From Blastopirellula sediminis (GTDB lineage Bacteria > Planctomycetota > Planctomycetia > Pirellulales > Pirellulaceae), in assembly GCF_020966755.1 (NCBI RefSeq), contig NZ_JAJKFT010000010.1:1054001-1118000 (forward strand): 64,000 nucleotides of DNA, given 5' to 3'. Positions 36,231 through 46,469 of the stretch are shown here, piece after piece (positions within the stretch are counted from its first letter, which is position 1; each line of letters starts with the position of its first letter). The translations under genes and the position numbers were made by a program. Under the pieces are notes generated by a model. That model was not told where the DNA came from, made no database searches, and saw only the letters and a program-made list of their open reading frames with translations.

Positions 36231-36745
36231 GGCAAAGCCTCTGGGTTCGGGTCGAAGAGAAGAAGAATGAGATAAATCCCGCCCTAACAGAAGGAATATC
36301 GGCTTTCCGAAATTGTGAAGACGATACTTAGCCAATAAATCAGATTAGTTTTATATTTTCAAGAAAAATCGCTTAGCTTAGTCGACTATTTCTCGATTGA
36401 AGAACTCTCGACCTCAGATTTCCGATTTCTCGGGATCGTCTTCGCTGTTCGCTGGTAGGTAGATGGCGACCGACAAAACGCCAATTCCATCGAACAAGCG
36501 GTTCTGCGATCGAGTGAACGCCATCGTCTCCACGACATCGGCATCCCGGTCCCCATTTGCCGACCAACCTCCAAAGCGGCGACGCGGACGGGACGTTGTT
36601 GTCGTTCTCTTTGAAGCGAACAACGTTGGCGGAAACAGAAATGTCGACGCTGACGGTACTTCCGACCCGTTGCCACTATACAGACGTCCCCTAGAATAAA
36701 GAGTTTGCCTAACTTTTTGCCGAACCGACGCATGGATGGGCCCTT
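36231..36745. other. Divergent intergenic region between DUF1559 and uvrA
   Basis: This 515-base gap holds an AT-rich block at about 36290-36370 that may drive the minus-strand DUF1559 gene and, at its right end, the candidate uvrA promoter. Short open frames occur in it but none looks like a protein. I see no RNA gene. Confidence 0.5.
36670..36697 (+). promoter_or_regulatory. Candidate promoter of uvrA
   Basis: TTGCCA (36670-36675) and TAGAAT (36692-36697) are separated by 16 bases and lie 48 bases before the uvrA ATG. The match to the vegetative consensus is moderate. I see no clear LexA-type box. Confidence 0.35.
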
Positions 36746-39700
36746 ATGCCGGTAACCGATATCGAGATCAAAGGCGCACGCGAACACAATCTCCGCGACG
36801 TCTCTCTCGTTCTTCCCCGGAACAAGCTGATCTGCCTGACCGGCGTCAGCGGCAGCGGCAAGAGTTCGCTCGCGTTTGATACCGTCTACGCCGAAGGGCA
36901 GCGGCGGTACGTCGAAAGCCTGTCGAGCTATGCGCGGCAATTCATGGGGCAAATGCCCAAGCCCGAAGTCGACTACATCGGCGGGCTGACCCCGTCGATC
37001 TCCATCTCGCAAAAGACGACCGGCAACAATCCTCGCAGCACCGTCGGCACGATCACCGAGATCAACGACTTTCTCCGCATCCTGTACGCCCGCATCGGCA
37101 AAGGGCATTGCACGCAGTGCGGCAAGGCGCTGACCGCGCAAACGCGGGAACAGATCCTCGAGCATATCCTCGCGATGGAGGAAGACTCGCAGATCGTGAT
37201 CCTGGCGCCGCTGATCCGCGGCCAGAAGGGGGAACACAAGGATCTGTTCATCGACCTGCTAAAGCAGGGGTTCGTCCGCGCGCGGGTCGACGGCCGGATC
37301 ATCAACTTGACTGACGATCTAATGCTCGATCGTCAGCTGCGCCACAACATCGAGCTGGTCGTTGATCGTTTGACGATCAAGCCGAGCGTTCGCGGTCGTC
37401 TGGCCGAAGCGGTCGAGCTGGCGATGAAGATGGGCGAAGGAAGCCTGATCGTCGCGCCGCGCGTCGATGAACAAGAAGACGAAGCCCCTTCCATCGAAGA
37501 AGCGGAAGAAGAAGCGCCGGACGCTCCGCCCAAAAAGAAGTCCCGTGCCCGCAAACAAAAGAAGACCGAAGTCGCCGGCGACATGATGTTCTCGGTCGAC
37601 TACGCCTGCGTCGATTGCGGCGTCTCGTTCGATCCGCCGACTCCGCAGCTCTTCAGCTTTAACAGCCCTCAGGGGATGTGCCCGGTCTGCGACGGTCTCG
37701 GTCAGATCTACACGTTCGATCCCGAACTGCTCGTCCCTGACGTCACGCTGACGTTCAAAAAGGGCGCCGTCGAGATCCTGGGGAAATGGTCCGACCTCGG
37801 TCGCTGGAAGCGTCACATCTACAAAGGGGTCGCCGAGACGATGGAGCGGAAGCTCAATCTCGACGCCGGCGCCTTTCTCGATACGCCGTGGCGCGAAATG
37901 GACGAGCAGGTGCAAAACGTCCTGCTCTATGGCGCCGGTGATCAACACATCACCTTTACCTGGCGAGCCGGCTCGTCGCCGCAAAAGTATGGCGGCACCT
38001 ACGACGGCATCGTCGCCGACCTGCTAGAAAAATACCGGAGCAGCAACTCCAAGCCGCAACTGCGTCAGCTGGAAAAGTACATGTCGACGATCGGCTGCCC
38101 TGACTGCGGCGGCCAGCGACTCAACCCGCAAGCGCGACACGTTAAGCTCGGCACGCAAAGCAAAACGTTCCAAGAGAAGCCGGAACTGTCGCTGCCGGAA
38201 GTCTCCGATCTGTCGATTCAAGACGCAATCGAGTTCTTCGCGCATCTTGATCTCGACGCGATGTCGGAGAAGATCGGCGCCGAAGCGATCAAGGAAGTCC
38301 GTGGGCGACTTGGCTTTCTCGACAACGTCGGTCTCGAGTACCTCACCCTCAGCCGAACCGCGCCAACCCTCTCCGGCGGCGAGTCGCAGCGTATTCGCCT
38401 GGCTGGGCAAATCGGCTGCGGTCTGGTCGGCGTCACCTATATCCTGGACGAACCGTCGATCGGTCTCCATCCGCGCGACAACGATCGCTTGCTGGCGACT
38501 TTGAACGACCTCCGCGATCTGGGGAACACCGTGCTGGTGGTCGAGCACGACGAAGATACGATGCGCGTCGCCGACCATGTGATCGACTTCGGTCCCGGCG
38601 CCGGCGTCCGCGGCGGTTATATCGTCGCCCAAGGTCTGGCCGAAGAAATCGCCGCCAACCCGAACAGCGTCACCGGTCAGTTTTTGGCCGGCACCGAAAA
38701 GATCGACGTCCCGACCACACGACGCCAGATCGGCGAGAAGAAGCTGACGATCGTCGGCGCCGCCGAGAACAACCTGAAGAACGTCAACGTCGAGATCCCG
38801 CTCGGCGGCTTCGTTTGCGTTACCGGCGTCAGCGGCAGCGGCAAGAGCAGCGTCGTCAACGACATCCTGGTCGAAGCGCTGCGCCGCGACCTGAATCATG
38901 GCCTCGGCGAACCGGGCGCCCATGAGCGGATCGACGGGCTCGAGCATCTCGACAAGATGATCGCGATCGACCAGTCGCCGATCGGCCGTACGCCGCGCAG
39001 CAACCCGGCGACCTACATCAAGGTCTTCGACGACATCCGTAACCTGTTCGCGCAGTTGCCCGAAGCGCGTCGTCGTGGTTACAAGCCGGGACGTTTCAGC
39101 TTTAACGTTGACGGCGGGCGCTGTTCGGCTTGCGAAGGGAACGGCGCCAACAAGTTGGAGATGGACTTCCTGGCCGATATTTGGGTCACTTGCCCCGTCT
39201 GCGAAGGACATCGCTTCAACCGCGAAACGCTGGAGGTTCGCTTCAAAGAGAAGTCGATCTCCGACGTCCTCGAAATGGACGTGCAGGAAGGGCTCGCGCT
39301 GTTTGAGAACGTCCCGACCATCGCCCACAAGCTGCAAACGCTGCATGATGTCGGTCTCGACTACATCAAGCTGGGGCAACCGTCGCCGACTCTCTCTGGG
39401 GGCGAAGCGCAGCGTATCAAGCTGGCGAAGGAGCTCGTGAAGCGCAGCACCGGCCGGACCCTCTATCTGCTCGACGAACCGACGACTGGTCTCCACTTCG
39501 CCGACGTGAAGATGCTGCTGAAAGTGCTGCATGCTTTCGCCGAGCAAGGGAACACGGTGCTGGTGGTCGAGCACAACCTGGACGTGATCAAAACGGCCGA
39601 CTGGTTGATCGACATGGGGCCCGAAGGGGGCTCTTCTGGCGGCCGAGTCGTCGCTTGCGGTCCGCCCGAAGCGGTCGCCGAAGTCGCCGAGTCACACACG

Positions 39701-42700
39701 GGACAAGCTTTGAAAGCGGTGCTGGCCGGCAAGCAAAGCCGCGCCGTGACCGAGATCAAGCGAGCCGCCAAAGCGGCTCAGCAAAAGCGCGATCAAAAAG
39801 CGGCCAAGGTGATCGAAGTCCGCGGCGCCAAGATGCACAACCTGAAAGACGTCGACGCCCAGATCGACCGCGAGAAGATGACCGTCTTCTGCGGTCCGAG
39901 CGGCAGCGGCAAGAGCTCTTTGGCGATGGATACCATCTACGCCGAAGGGCAGCGCCGCTACGTCGAAAGCCTCAGCGCCTACGCGCGGCAGTTCGTCGGC
40001 CAGATGCAGAAGCCGAAAGTCGATCATATCGAAGGGCTCTCGCCGGCAATCGCGATCGAACAGAAGAACCTCGGCAACTCGCCCCGTTCGACCGTCGGTA
40101 CGGTGACCGAAATCTACGACTACATCCGCGTCATGATGCCGCGGCTCGGTACGCCCTATTGCCCCGACTGCGAAGTCCCGATCAGCACGCAAACCTCGTC
40201 GATGATCACCGACAAGATCTTGAGCGAGCCGGCCGAGACGAAGCTCTTTCTGATGGCGCCGATCGCGCTTGACGTCGGGCAGCAATACTCGGAGCTGTGG
40301 GAAGATCTGAAGGCGACCGGCTATCAGCGTATTCGCGTCGACGGCGTCGTTCATACGCTCGACAAGCCGCCGAAGATCGATCGTCGCCGCCATCACGACG
40401 TCGAAGTGGTGGTCGACCGTATCTCCGTCAAAGAAGAGTCGCGGAGTCGTATCGCCGACAGCGTCGAGAACGGCCTGAGCCTCGGCGGCGGCTTCTTGCA
40501 TGTCGCCTACGTCGACGACAAACTGCCGGAACACCGCTGGCGGGTGAAGCGGCATAGCCAGAAGTTGTCATGCGGCCAGTGCGATCGCAGCTTCGATCAA
40601 CTCTCGCCTCACAACTTCTCGTTCAACAGTCAACTTGGTTGGTGCCCGGACTGCGAAGGGCTGGGAACGCAAACCGGCGCCGATCCGACAGCGCTGCTCA
40701 GCGATCCGAAGCTCACCTTGCGCGAAGGCGCCCTGAAACTATGGCCAGGCGTTCATCACGACATTTCGGTCAAGATGCTCGAAGCTCTTTCGGCCTCGGC
40801 CGGCGTGCCGCTCGATACGCCGTTTGATCGACTCAGCAGTCGTCATCGTCGCGTCCTGTTGCACGGAACCGGCGATGAATGGTTTGACGTGCGCGACGGC
40901 GATGATCATGCGAAGCGTCCTCTGTTCCGCTTCCAGTTCAAAGGGTTGTACCCGGCGCTCGAAGAAGCGTCGCGTCTCTCCCCGGCGTTCCGCATGCAAT
41001 TGGAAAGCCTGGTCGCCGAAGTCGAATGCACCACTTGCTGCGGCAGCCGACTGCGCGACGATTCGTCCGCCGTCCGGTTCCGCGATCAGACGGTCCTCGA
41101 TATCTGCAGCATGCCGATGGGGCAGTTGCTCGATTTCATCCAAGGGTGGAAGCTGAAGAAGCGAGAAACCAAGATCGCCGGCGAAATCGTTCGCGAGTTG
41201 GAAAGCCGCGTTCAGTTCCTCTGCGACGTCGGTCTCGATTATCTCACGCTCCGCCGCACCGCGCCGACCCTTTCGGCCGGCGAAGCGCAGCGCATTCGTC
41301 TCGCCAGTCAGCTGGGGAGCGGACTTTGCGGGGTGCTGTACGTCCTCGACGAACCGACGATCGGTCTGCACCCCCGCGACAACCGCCGTTTGCTTTCGGC
41401 GCTCCATCGCTTGCGTGACCTGGGCAATACGCTGATCGTCGTTGAACACGACCATGAAGTGATCGAAGGAAGCGACAAGCTGCTCGACTTCGGTCCGCAG
41501 GCAGGCGTTAACGGCGGTACGGTCGTCGCGACCGGCACGCCGAAGCAAGTCGCCAAAGCGAAAGATTCGGTCACCGGCCCCTACATCAGCGGCAAGAAGG
41601 CGATTCCGGTTCCGTCGAATCGCCGCATGCCGTCGATCCGCAAATTGGCGGCGAAGGGAAAACCGTTTGAGCTCAGCTCGCCGACCGGCGAGTGGCTCGA
41701 AGTGGTCGGCGCACGGCACAACAACTTGCGTAACGTCAACGTTCGCTTCCCGCTTGGCAGCATGATCGCGATCGCCGGACCGAGCGGTAGCGGCAAAAGT
41801 AGCTTGATGCAGGAAGTGGTTTACAACTCGCTGGCCCGCACGCTGCATCGCGCTTCGACCACGCCAGGCGCCCATGACGCGATTCGCGGCATCGAAGCGA
41901 TCAACAAGGTGATCCGCGTCGATCAACAGCCGCTCGGCAACTCGCCCAGCTCCAACGCCGCAACCTATACCGGCGTCTTCGACGTTATCCGCGATCTCTT
42001 CTCGCAACTTCCCGAAGCGAAACTGCGCGGTTACACGCCGCGGCGGTTCAGCTTTAACGTCGAAGGGGGACGCTGCGAAACGTGCGAAGGGATGGGGCAA
42101 AAATGTATTGAGATGCACTTCCTGCCGGACGTCTGGGTCACCTGCGAAACGTGCGACGGTCACCGTTACAACGATGAGACCCTTTCGGTCCGTTATCACG
42201 GCAAGTCGATCGCCGACGTGCTGGAGATGCCAATCGGTCAGGCGGTCACCCTGTTCGAGAACATCCCCAAGATCCGCCGCATCTTGCAGACGCTCTGCGA
42301 CGTCGGGCTCGACTACGTCACGCTCGGCCAACCGGCGCCGACGTTGTCCGGCGGTGAAGCGCAGCGCGTAAAACTTGCGTCGGAATTGGCGCGGCCCGAC
42401 ACCGGCAAGACTCTGTACCTGCTCGACGAACCGACGACCGGGCTCCACTTTGAAGACCTGCGCAAGCTGCTCGACGTCTTCCATCGCCTGGTCGATTTGG
42501 GAAACACCGTCGTGGTGATCGAGCACAACCTCGACGTCATGAAGCAAGCGGACTGGATCCTCGAAATTGGTCCGGAAGCAGGCGCCGAAGGGGGTCGACT
42601 GGTCACGGCCGGAACGCCGGAAGATGTGGTCGACTACAGCAAAGCGTACGACAAGGGAGAAGAGCCGTATCGCTCGCACACCGGCGAAGCGCTGGCGCCC

Positions 42701-43756
42701 TTCTTGGCTGCAGGCCCGTACGAAGAACGTCGTCGCTTTGACGCGGCGGCGCTCGACGAAGAGCGGGAAGGGGATATGGAAATCGCCGACGTCGGTCGCG
42801 CTACGAAGATGCCGTGGGAAGTCGACGGCCGCCGTTGGCACACCAAAGATCGGGTCGGCCGCACCGGCGAAGCGTGCAACTGGGACGGCAAGGTTCTCGC
42901 GGCCGTGGTCGACAAGATCGTCGAGCTGGGCGACTTCAGCGACATCAACTGGAACTCGCGGAGCGTCGTCGAGATCTCGGGACTGAAGAAGAGCGACGGC
43001 TGGTTCTTCCACGCCATCACCGGCGAAACGTGGCTGCTGAAGATGAAGTTCCGCGTCGCCAAGGGGACGTTCGACCGGATGGAACTGCCAAGCCGGCTCG
43101 CGCTGCCGACCTTGAACGAACTGGAAGATCTGCCGATCTACAGCAACGAACCGCGCTGCAAAGTGAAGAACCTCCGCGGGCCGTTCCAGGAGATCGAAGT
43201 CCGCGCTCACACGTACGAAGAAATCAACCGCCCCGAGTTCTGGGAGTTCCTCGAACAAGCGGTCGCCGGCTTCCAAAAATACCTCGGCCAGATCAATCAA
43301 AACGTCGAAGACCACATGCCCTGGAAGAAGCTGGGGGAAAAGTGGCATCTGTCGCGGAAAGGTTTCCCGCCGGGCAAGAATCCGCAGTGGGATCCGAACG
43401 TACTTGAAGAGCTGCTCGCGCTGTTGGTCGACACGGCCGACGACGGCGAGATCCTCTGGAACAACCAGATGATCGTCAACGTAATGGCCTCCGGCGTCAG
43501 CGGATCATGGGCGAGCGTCACCAGCAAACGCCCGGAAGACGTTCGCCTGACGATTCGCGTTCCCCGCGGCGCGGTCGCACTGGGACGTATCGCCGGTCTG
43601 GGGCATGAGCCGGATATCGACGCCAAGAGCGATGGGGACGTGGTGAGGATCCACTTCCGCACCAGCGCCGATCTCGAAAAGGGAGACCTGGCCGAGTTCC
43701 TGCAGGAAACGCTGAGCGCTCTCGGCGAAGCGAGCGGACAAAAGAAGCTGTTTTGA
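36746..43756 (+). CDS. uvrA: Tandem-fused double-length UvrA with duplicated C-terminal extension
   Basis: This is one uninterrupted frame of 2336 residues, more than twice normal UvrA (about 940). Copy 1 (about 1-1010) and copy 2 (about 1025-1990) each have two ABC modules. Walker A motifs are at residues 33 (GVSGSGKSS), 694 (GVSGSGKSS), 1050 (GPSGSGKSS) and 1678 (GPSGSGKSS). Each copy has zinc-binding CxxC sets: in copy 1 CVDC...CPVC and CSAC...CPVC, in copy 2 CGQC...CPDC and CETC...CETC. Signatures are LSGGE, LSGGE, LSAGE and LSGGE, so the third departs at one Gly. Residues 2022-2336 add two repeats beginning [11 protein letters not shown] and [11 protein letters not shown]. It is the damage-recognition subunit of nucleotide excision repair. 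A UvrA works as a dimer, so the fusion may be a covalent dimer. Confidence 0.95.
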   Translation: MPVTDIEIKGAREHNLRDVSLVLPRNKLICLTGVSGSGKSSLAFDTVYAEGQRRYVESLSSYARQFMGQMPKPEVDYIGGLTPSISISQKTTGNNPRSTVGTITEINDFLRILYARIGKGHCTQCGKALTAQTREQILEHILAMEEDSQIVILAPLIRGQKGEHKDLFIDLLKQGFVRARVDGRIINLTDDLMLDRQLRHNIELVVDRLTIKPSVRGRLAEAVELAMKMGEGSLIVAPRVDEQEDEAPSIEEAEEEAPDAPPKKKSRARKQKKTEVAGDMMFSVDYACVDCGVSFDPPTPQLFSFNSPQGMCPVCDGLGQIYTFDPELLVPDVTLTFKKGAVEILGKWSDLGRWKRHIYKGVAETMERKLNLDAGAFLDTPWREMDEQVQNVLLYGAGDQHITFTWRAGSSPQKYGGTYDGIVADLLEKYRSSNSKPQLRQLEKYMSTIGCPDCGGQRLNPQARHVKLGTQSKTFQEKPELSLPEVSDLSIQDAIEFFAHLDLDAMSEKIGAEAIKEVRGRLGFLDNVGLEYLTLSRTAPTLSGGESQRIRLAGQIGCGLVGVTYILDEPSIGLHPRDNDRLLATLNDLRDLGNTVLVVEHDEDTMRVADHVIDFGPGAGVRGGYIVAQGLAEEIAANPNSVTGQFLAGTEKIDVPTTRRQIGEKKLTIVGAAENNLKNVNVEIPLGGFVCVTGVSGSGKSSVVNDILVEALRRDLNHGLGEPGAHERIDGLEHLDKMIAIDQSPIGRTPRSNPATYIKVFDDIRNLFAQLPEARRRGYKPGRFSFNVDGGRCSACEGNGANKLEMDFLADIWVTCPVCEGHRFNRETLEVRFKEKSISDVLEMDVQEGLALFENVPTIAHKLQTLHDVGLDYIKLGQPSPTLSGGEAQRIKLAKELVKRSTGRTLYLLDEPTTGLHFADVKMLLKVLHAFAEQGNTVLVVEHNLDVIKTADWLIDMGPEGGSSGGRVVACGPPEAVAEVAESHTGQALKAVLAGKQSRAVTEIKRAAKAAQQKRDQKAAKVIEVRGAKMHNLKDVDAQIDREKMTVFCGPSGSGKSSLAMDTIYAEGQRRYVESLSAYARQFVGQMQKPKVDHIEGLSPAIAIEQKNLGNSPRSTVGTVTEIYDYIRVMMPRLGTPYCPDCEVPISTQTSSMITDKILSEPAETKLFLMAPIALDVGQQYSELWEDLKATGYQRIRVDGVVHTLDKPPKIDRRRHHDVEVVVDRISVKEESRSRIADSVENGLSLGGGFLHVAYVDDKLPEHRWRVKRHSQKLSCGQCDRSFDQLSPHNFSFNSQLGWCPDCEGLGTQTGADPTALLSDPKLTLREGALKLWPGVHHDISVKMLEALSASAGVPLDTPFDRLSSRHRRVLLHGTGDEWFDVRDGDDHAKRPLFRFQFKGLYPALEEASRLSPAFRMQLESLVAEVECTTCCGSRLRDDSSAVRFRDQTVLDICSMPMGQLLDFIQGWKLKKRETKIAGEIVRELESRVQFLCDVGLDYLTLRRTAPTLSAGEAQRIRLASQLGSGLCGVLYVLDEPTIGLHPRDNRRLLSALHRLRDLGNTLIVVEHDHEVIEGSDKLLDFGPQAGVNGGTVVATGTPKQVAKAKDSVTGPYISGKKAIPVPSNRRMPSIRKLAAKGKPFELSSPTGEWLEVVGARHNNLRNVNVRFPLGSMIAIAGPSGSGKSSLMQEVVYNSLARTLHRASTTPGAHDAIRGIEAINKVIRVDQQPLGNSPSSNAATYTGVFDVIRDLFSQLPEAKLRGYTPRRFSFNVEGGRCETCEGMGQKCIEMHFLPDVWVTCETCDGHRYNDETLSVRYHGKSIADVLEMPIGQAVTLFENIPKIRRILQTLCDVGLDYVTLGQPAPTLSGGEAQRVKLASELARPDTGKTLYLLDEPTTGLHFEDLRKLLDVFHRLVDLGNTVVVIEHNLDVMKQADWILEIGPEAGAEGGRLVTAGTPEDVVDYSKAYDKGEEPYRSHTGEALAPFLAAGPYEERRRFDAAALDEEREGDMEIADVGRATKMPWEVDGRRWHTKDRVGRTGEACNWDGKVLAAVVDKIVELGDFSDINWNSRSVVEISGLKKSDGWFFHAITGETWLLKMKFRVAKGTFDRMELPSRLALPTLNELEDLPIYSNEPRCKVKNLRGPFQEIEVRAHTYEEINRPEFWEFLEQAVAGFQKYLGQINQNVEDHMPWKKLGEKWHLSRKGFPPGKNPQWDPNVLEELLALLVDTADDGEILWNNQMIVNVMASGVSGSWASVTSKRPEDVRLTIRVPRGAVALGRIAGLGHEPDIDAKSDGDVVRIHFRTSADLEKGDLAEFLQETLSALGEASGQKKLF

Positions 43757-43761
43757 TCGCG

Positions 43762-43840
43762 AATGACTAATGTCTAATGACTAGTGAACAGGAAGAACTG
43801 CTCTCTTTCATTAGACATTAGGGCTTAGTGATTAGTCATT
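43762..43840. repeat. Long inverted repeat downstream of uvrA
   Basis: AATGACTAATGTCTAATGAC (from 43762) pairs with the TCATTAGACATT (from 43808) and TAGTCATT (to 43840) blocks. The AATGACTA and AATGTCTAATGA words are each repeated in inverted form. It lies between uvrA and the next gene and may form a hairpin at the uvrA mRNA end. The run-like short words resemble a dispersed AT-rich repeat. Confidence 0.6.
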
Positions 43841-43959
43841 GGAGCCGCTGCTAGCAACCCGGCAACATCCCTTGCGTTGAATCAGCGGCTCTCTGTATAA
43901 GTCTGCTCCAATTGTTCCGCTGCGGCGGATTTTCTTGTTCCACGGAAGGAGCCGACGAC

Positions 43960-44415
43960 ATGTTACGGACCGCTTTGCTGCTAGGGGCGGCTTCCCTTGT
44001 CGCCGCGACTGGATGTACGACCACGCCGATGATGTTCGGCAAATCGCTCGCCAAAGAGTTGGTCGAAGAGAACGTGAAAATCGTCGAGCGCCGCATCAGC
44101 GAAGAGATCCCCGGCGACACGCCGCAGGAAACCGCCGTCGCGATGCTGAAGAAGATGGGCTACGAGTGCAAAATCGAGCACGCCGAAAAGTTCGTCTATC
44201 ACAAAGCGGTCACGGACGGCTCGTTGGTCCCGGTCGAACTGTACGATCGCGACTTCATCCAGTGCAGCTACACCCGCAAACATTACTTCGCCGAAGAAGA
44301 CACCACCACCTTCGCCGTGCTGCTGAACAACGGCCGCGTCGAACGGGTGCTGGTCAACTGGGAAGCGAATCTGGCGGACGTCGCGAAAGTGGACGTCAAT
44401 CTGACGACGCGATAG
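43960..44415 (+). CDS. Small lipoprotein of unknown function (gene A of the duplicated block)
   Basis: I chose the ATG at 43960 because GGAAGGA lies 9 bases upstream and the product then starts with a clean lipoprotein signal (LLLGAASLVAATGC). The 151-residue protein is mainly a small alpha/beta domain (VEENVKIVERRISEEIPGDTP and GYECKIEHAEKFVYHK) ending NWEANLADVAKVDVNLTTR. No family is recognised. The last dozen codons reappear in the chimeric frame at 46288-46371, which shows that this gene formed the left edge of a tandem duplication. Confidence 0.7.
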   Translation: MLRTALLLGAASLVAATGCTTTPMMFGKSLAKELVEENVKIVERRISEEIPGDTPQETAVAMLKKMGYECKIEHAEKFVYHKAVTDGSLVPVELYDRDFIQCSYTRKHYFAEEDTTTFAVLLNNGRVERVLVNWEANLADVAKVDVNLTTR

Positions 44416-44514
44416 CGCTCAATTTCTTTGTAGCGCGCCAGATCGCCTGATAGAGTGAAGTGAGGATCTGCGTTTTGATCCTCCTTTTCGATTCCAGGCA
44501 TTTCTTGATTCCGA

Positions 44515-46233
44515 ATGACGCGCAAAGCAAAGACCTATCTGTTCGTCGTTGGGGGCGCGATCCTTCTCATAATCGGCGTCCCCATTTGGTTCATTTATGG
44601 ACCGCCGCGTCGGCTCATAGTTTCAAAAGAAACGACCGTCCTGACGGAGCCGCTGACCGCAGATGGGCAGGTCGACTATCGCGAAGCGTACTTGCAGCGA
44701 CAACGCGACGGCGTGACGCCGGAGAACAATGCGGCCGTTCCGCTTGCGCAAGCGACCTGGCAAGGCGTACCGTACGAATCGCCCAACAAGGAATTGACGG
44801 AGTATCTGTTTCGCGAGCTGGGAATCCCGGAGATGAAATTTGATGGGATGGATGTAGAATTTCGGACTTCCCGATTCCGACAACTCTTCCTCTCCTGGGC
44901 GAGTGATAAGTGGGGAGTCGATCTCACCGATGAGTCGATCTACGATTTCGATCCTGGCGAATACTTGGAGGACGTCCGGTACCGACCTTGGCGTCGCGCC
45001 GACTATCCGCCGTTAGCGACATGGATCGATGAGAATGAACAGCGACTTCATTTGTTGCACGACATGGAGCACCGGGACAAGTTTTACTTTCCGCCTCCCC
45101 GATTTGCCCTTCCCGACCGGATGCTGCTCGGCAGTACCAACGACGGTCGACAACAGTTGGACCATGCTGCGCGGGCGCTAAAAATGCGGGCGATGATGCA
45201 CATTGGCGAGGGAAACTCGCGTCTCGCGTGGCGTGACTTGCGGCTCATCTACCTGATGTCGCGAATCCATTCCAAGGATTCGTCCGTGGACGACGTCTCG
45301 AACGCCTATGCGATCGAAAGGGTCGCGTACGATGGCATGAAATACCTGCTCGACAGCGGGAATTACGATCGGCCGCTCCTAGAAGAAATTGCCCGATTCC
45401 TTGCCGATTTGCCTCCGAGACTGGACGTTGGAGCGGCGCTCGACACCGTCGAGCGCTGGATGATTTTAGAGTGCGGGCAGAACGCCCAGACGATGACCGA
45501 CATCACCATCGAAGGAGCGTCGGATGGATATCCAGAGCTGCTGAATCTTCCGTACGACAAGAACGCGATGCTGCGGCGGATCAACCAGCGATTCGATCGA
45601 TGGGGGACGATCCTCAAGATCGACGAACCAGCGAAATACGCGCACGACGCCTATCAGCAATCCGATCAGGACGACCAGGAAACGATCGCCTGGGATGGTC
45701 GTGGCGCCATCGCCGCAGCGACCATCAGTCAATCGGTTCGCGGCGTCTACGCCGCCGACGTGGTTTGCGTTTTGGCCCTTTACAACATCGCCTGGGCCAA
45801 ACAGGACCTCTTTCAAGCGACGATGGAGCAGCAAATGCTGCAAGTCGCGATACGACTGGCCATATTTCATCTCGAACATGGCGAGTATCCCGAGACGCTC
45901 TCTGCACTTGCCGATCAGCCTGACACCGCCGATTTACGCGACATTTACGCACCTGGCGATGAGTTGCACTACGAACGTAACGACGAAGGCGGCTACTTGC
46001 TCTACAGCGTTTTTGAAGACGGCGTCGATGACCATGGTAACGTGCCGCTTGAAGAGAGCGTAGAAGGGGATTCGCGGACAATCATGGGGAATTTCTGTGG
46101 CTGCATTGATCCTGATTATGATCGTGATTTGGCCATCCGCTTTCCGATTCCAGCCCCAACGCCACTGAAGAAACCATTGTCCAAAGCGGAAGATTTGTCG
46201 GACGATCCGTTTTTTTCAAACCCTTTTAACTAG
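44515..46233 (+). CDS. Membrane-anchored hypothetical protein (gene B1)
   Basis: The 572-residue protein begins with a membrane helix (KTYLFVVGGAILLIIGVPIWFIYG, residues 7-30), then PPRRLIVSKETTVLTEPLTADGQVDY. The long remainder is a helical, acidic domain without signal cleavage site, probably extracytoplasmic. The C-terminal part holds the planctomycete pattern QVAIRLAIFHLEHGEYPETLSAL. The paralog at 46470-48221 shares the whole plan, including the N-terminus and the HIGEGNSRLAWRDLRLIYLMSR segment. Function is unknown. It is the first of two tandem copies in a duplicated block. Confidence 0.75.
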   Translation: MTRKAKTYLFVVGGAILLIIGVPIWFIYGPPRRLIVSKETTVLTEPLTADGQVDYREAYLQRQRDGVTPENNAAVPLAQATWQGVPYESPNKELTEYLFRELGIPEMKFDGMDVEFRTSRFRQLFLSWASDKWGVDLTDESIYDFDPGEYLEDVRYRPWRRADYPPLATWIDENEQRLHLLHDMEHRDKFYFPPPRFALPDRMLLGSTNDGRQQLDHAARALKMRAMMHIGEGNSRLAWRDLRLIYLMSRIHSKDSSVDDVSNAYAIERVAYDGMKYLLDSGNYDRPLLEEIARFLADLPPRLDVGAALDTVERWMILECGQNAQTMTDITIEGASDGYPELLNLPYDKNAMLRRINQRFDRWGTILKIDEPAKYAHDAYQQSDQDDQETIAWDGRGAIAAATISQSVRGVYAADVVCVLALYNIAWAKQDLFQATMEQQMLQVAIRLAIFHLEHGEYPETLSALADQPDTADLRDIYAPGDELHYERNDEGGYLLYSVFEDGVDDHGNVPLEESVEGDSRTIMGNFCGCIDPDYDRDLAIRFPIPAPTPLKKPLSKAEDLSDDPFFSNPFN

Positions 46234-46287
46234 TTCGTCCGGAACCTGACGACCTTCGCCATTTCCGCATCATCCGGACGAAATCGC

Positions 46288-46371
46288 ATGACTGACGAAG
46301 AACTCTTCGCCCAAATAGAATCTCGTTTTCCCGACCTTGCCAAGGTCGACGTGAATCTGACGACGTGGTAA
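46288..46371 (+). pseudogene. 27-codon chimeric frame marking the duplication junction
   Basis: The frame reads MTDEELFAQIESRF then PDLAKVDVNLTTW and a stop. The first part matches the start of the gene at 48231 (MNDEELVAQIEHRFA). The second part matches the end of the gene at 43960 (LADVAKVDVNLTTR). It is therefore a fusion of the beginning of gene C to the end of gene A. This is the pattern expected if a block reaching from late A through B to early C was duplicated in tandem by unequal recombination. It probably has no function. Confidence 0.7.
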
Positions 46372-46469
46372 GTCGCGACTCGTTTGTTTCGCGATAGTTC
46401 GCCTGCTAAAGTGAGGCGGGGATCTGCAGGTTGATTCTCATTTCTCCGCCAGGCGACTCTCAACTTCAA

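Noticed and set aside
36463-36699. 78-codon plus-strand frame upstream of uvrA
   Set aside because: It has no ribosome-binding site and ends across the probable uvrA promoter; the composition is not protein-like.
40739-43348. Long open frame (869 codons) antisense to uvrA
   Set aside because: It is a side effect of the codon bias of the real gene on the other strand. Its translation is Arg-, Asp- and Val-rich without fold-like patterns.
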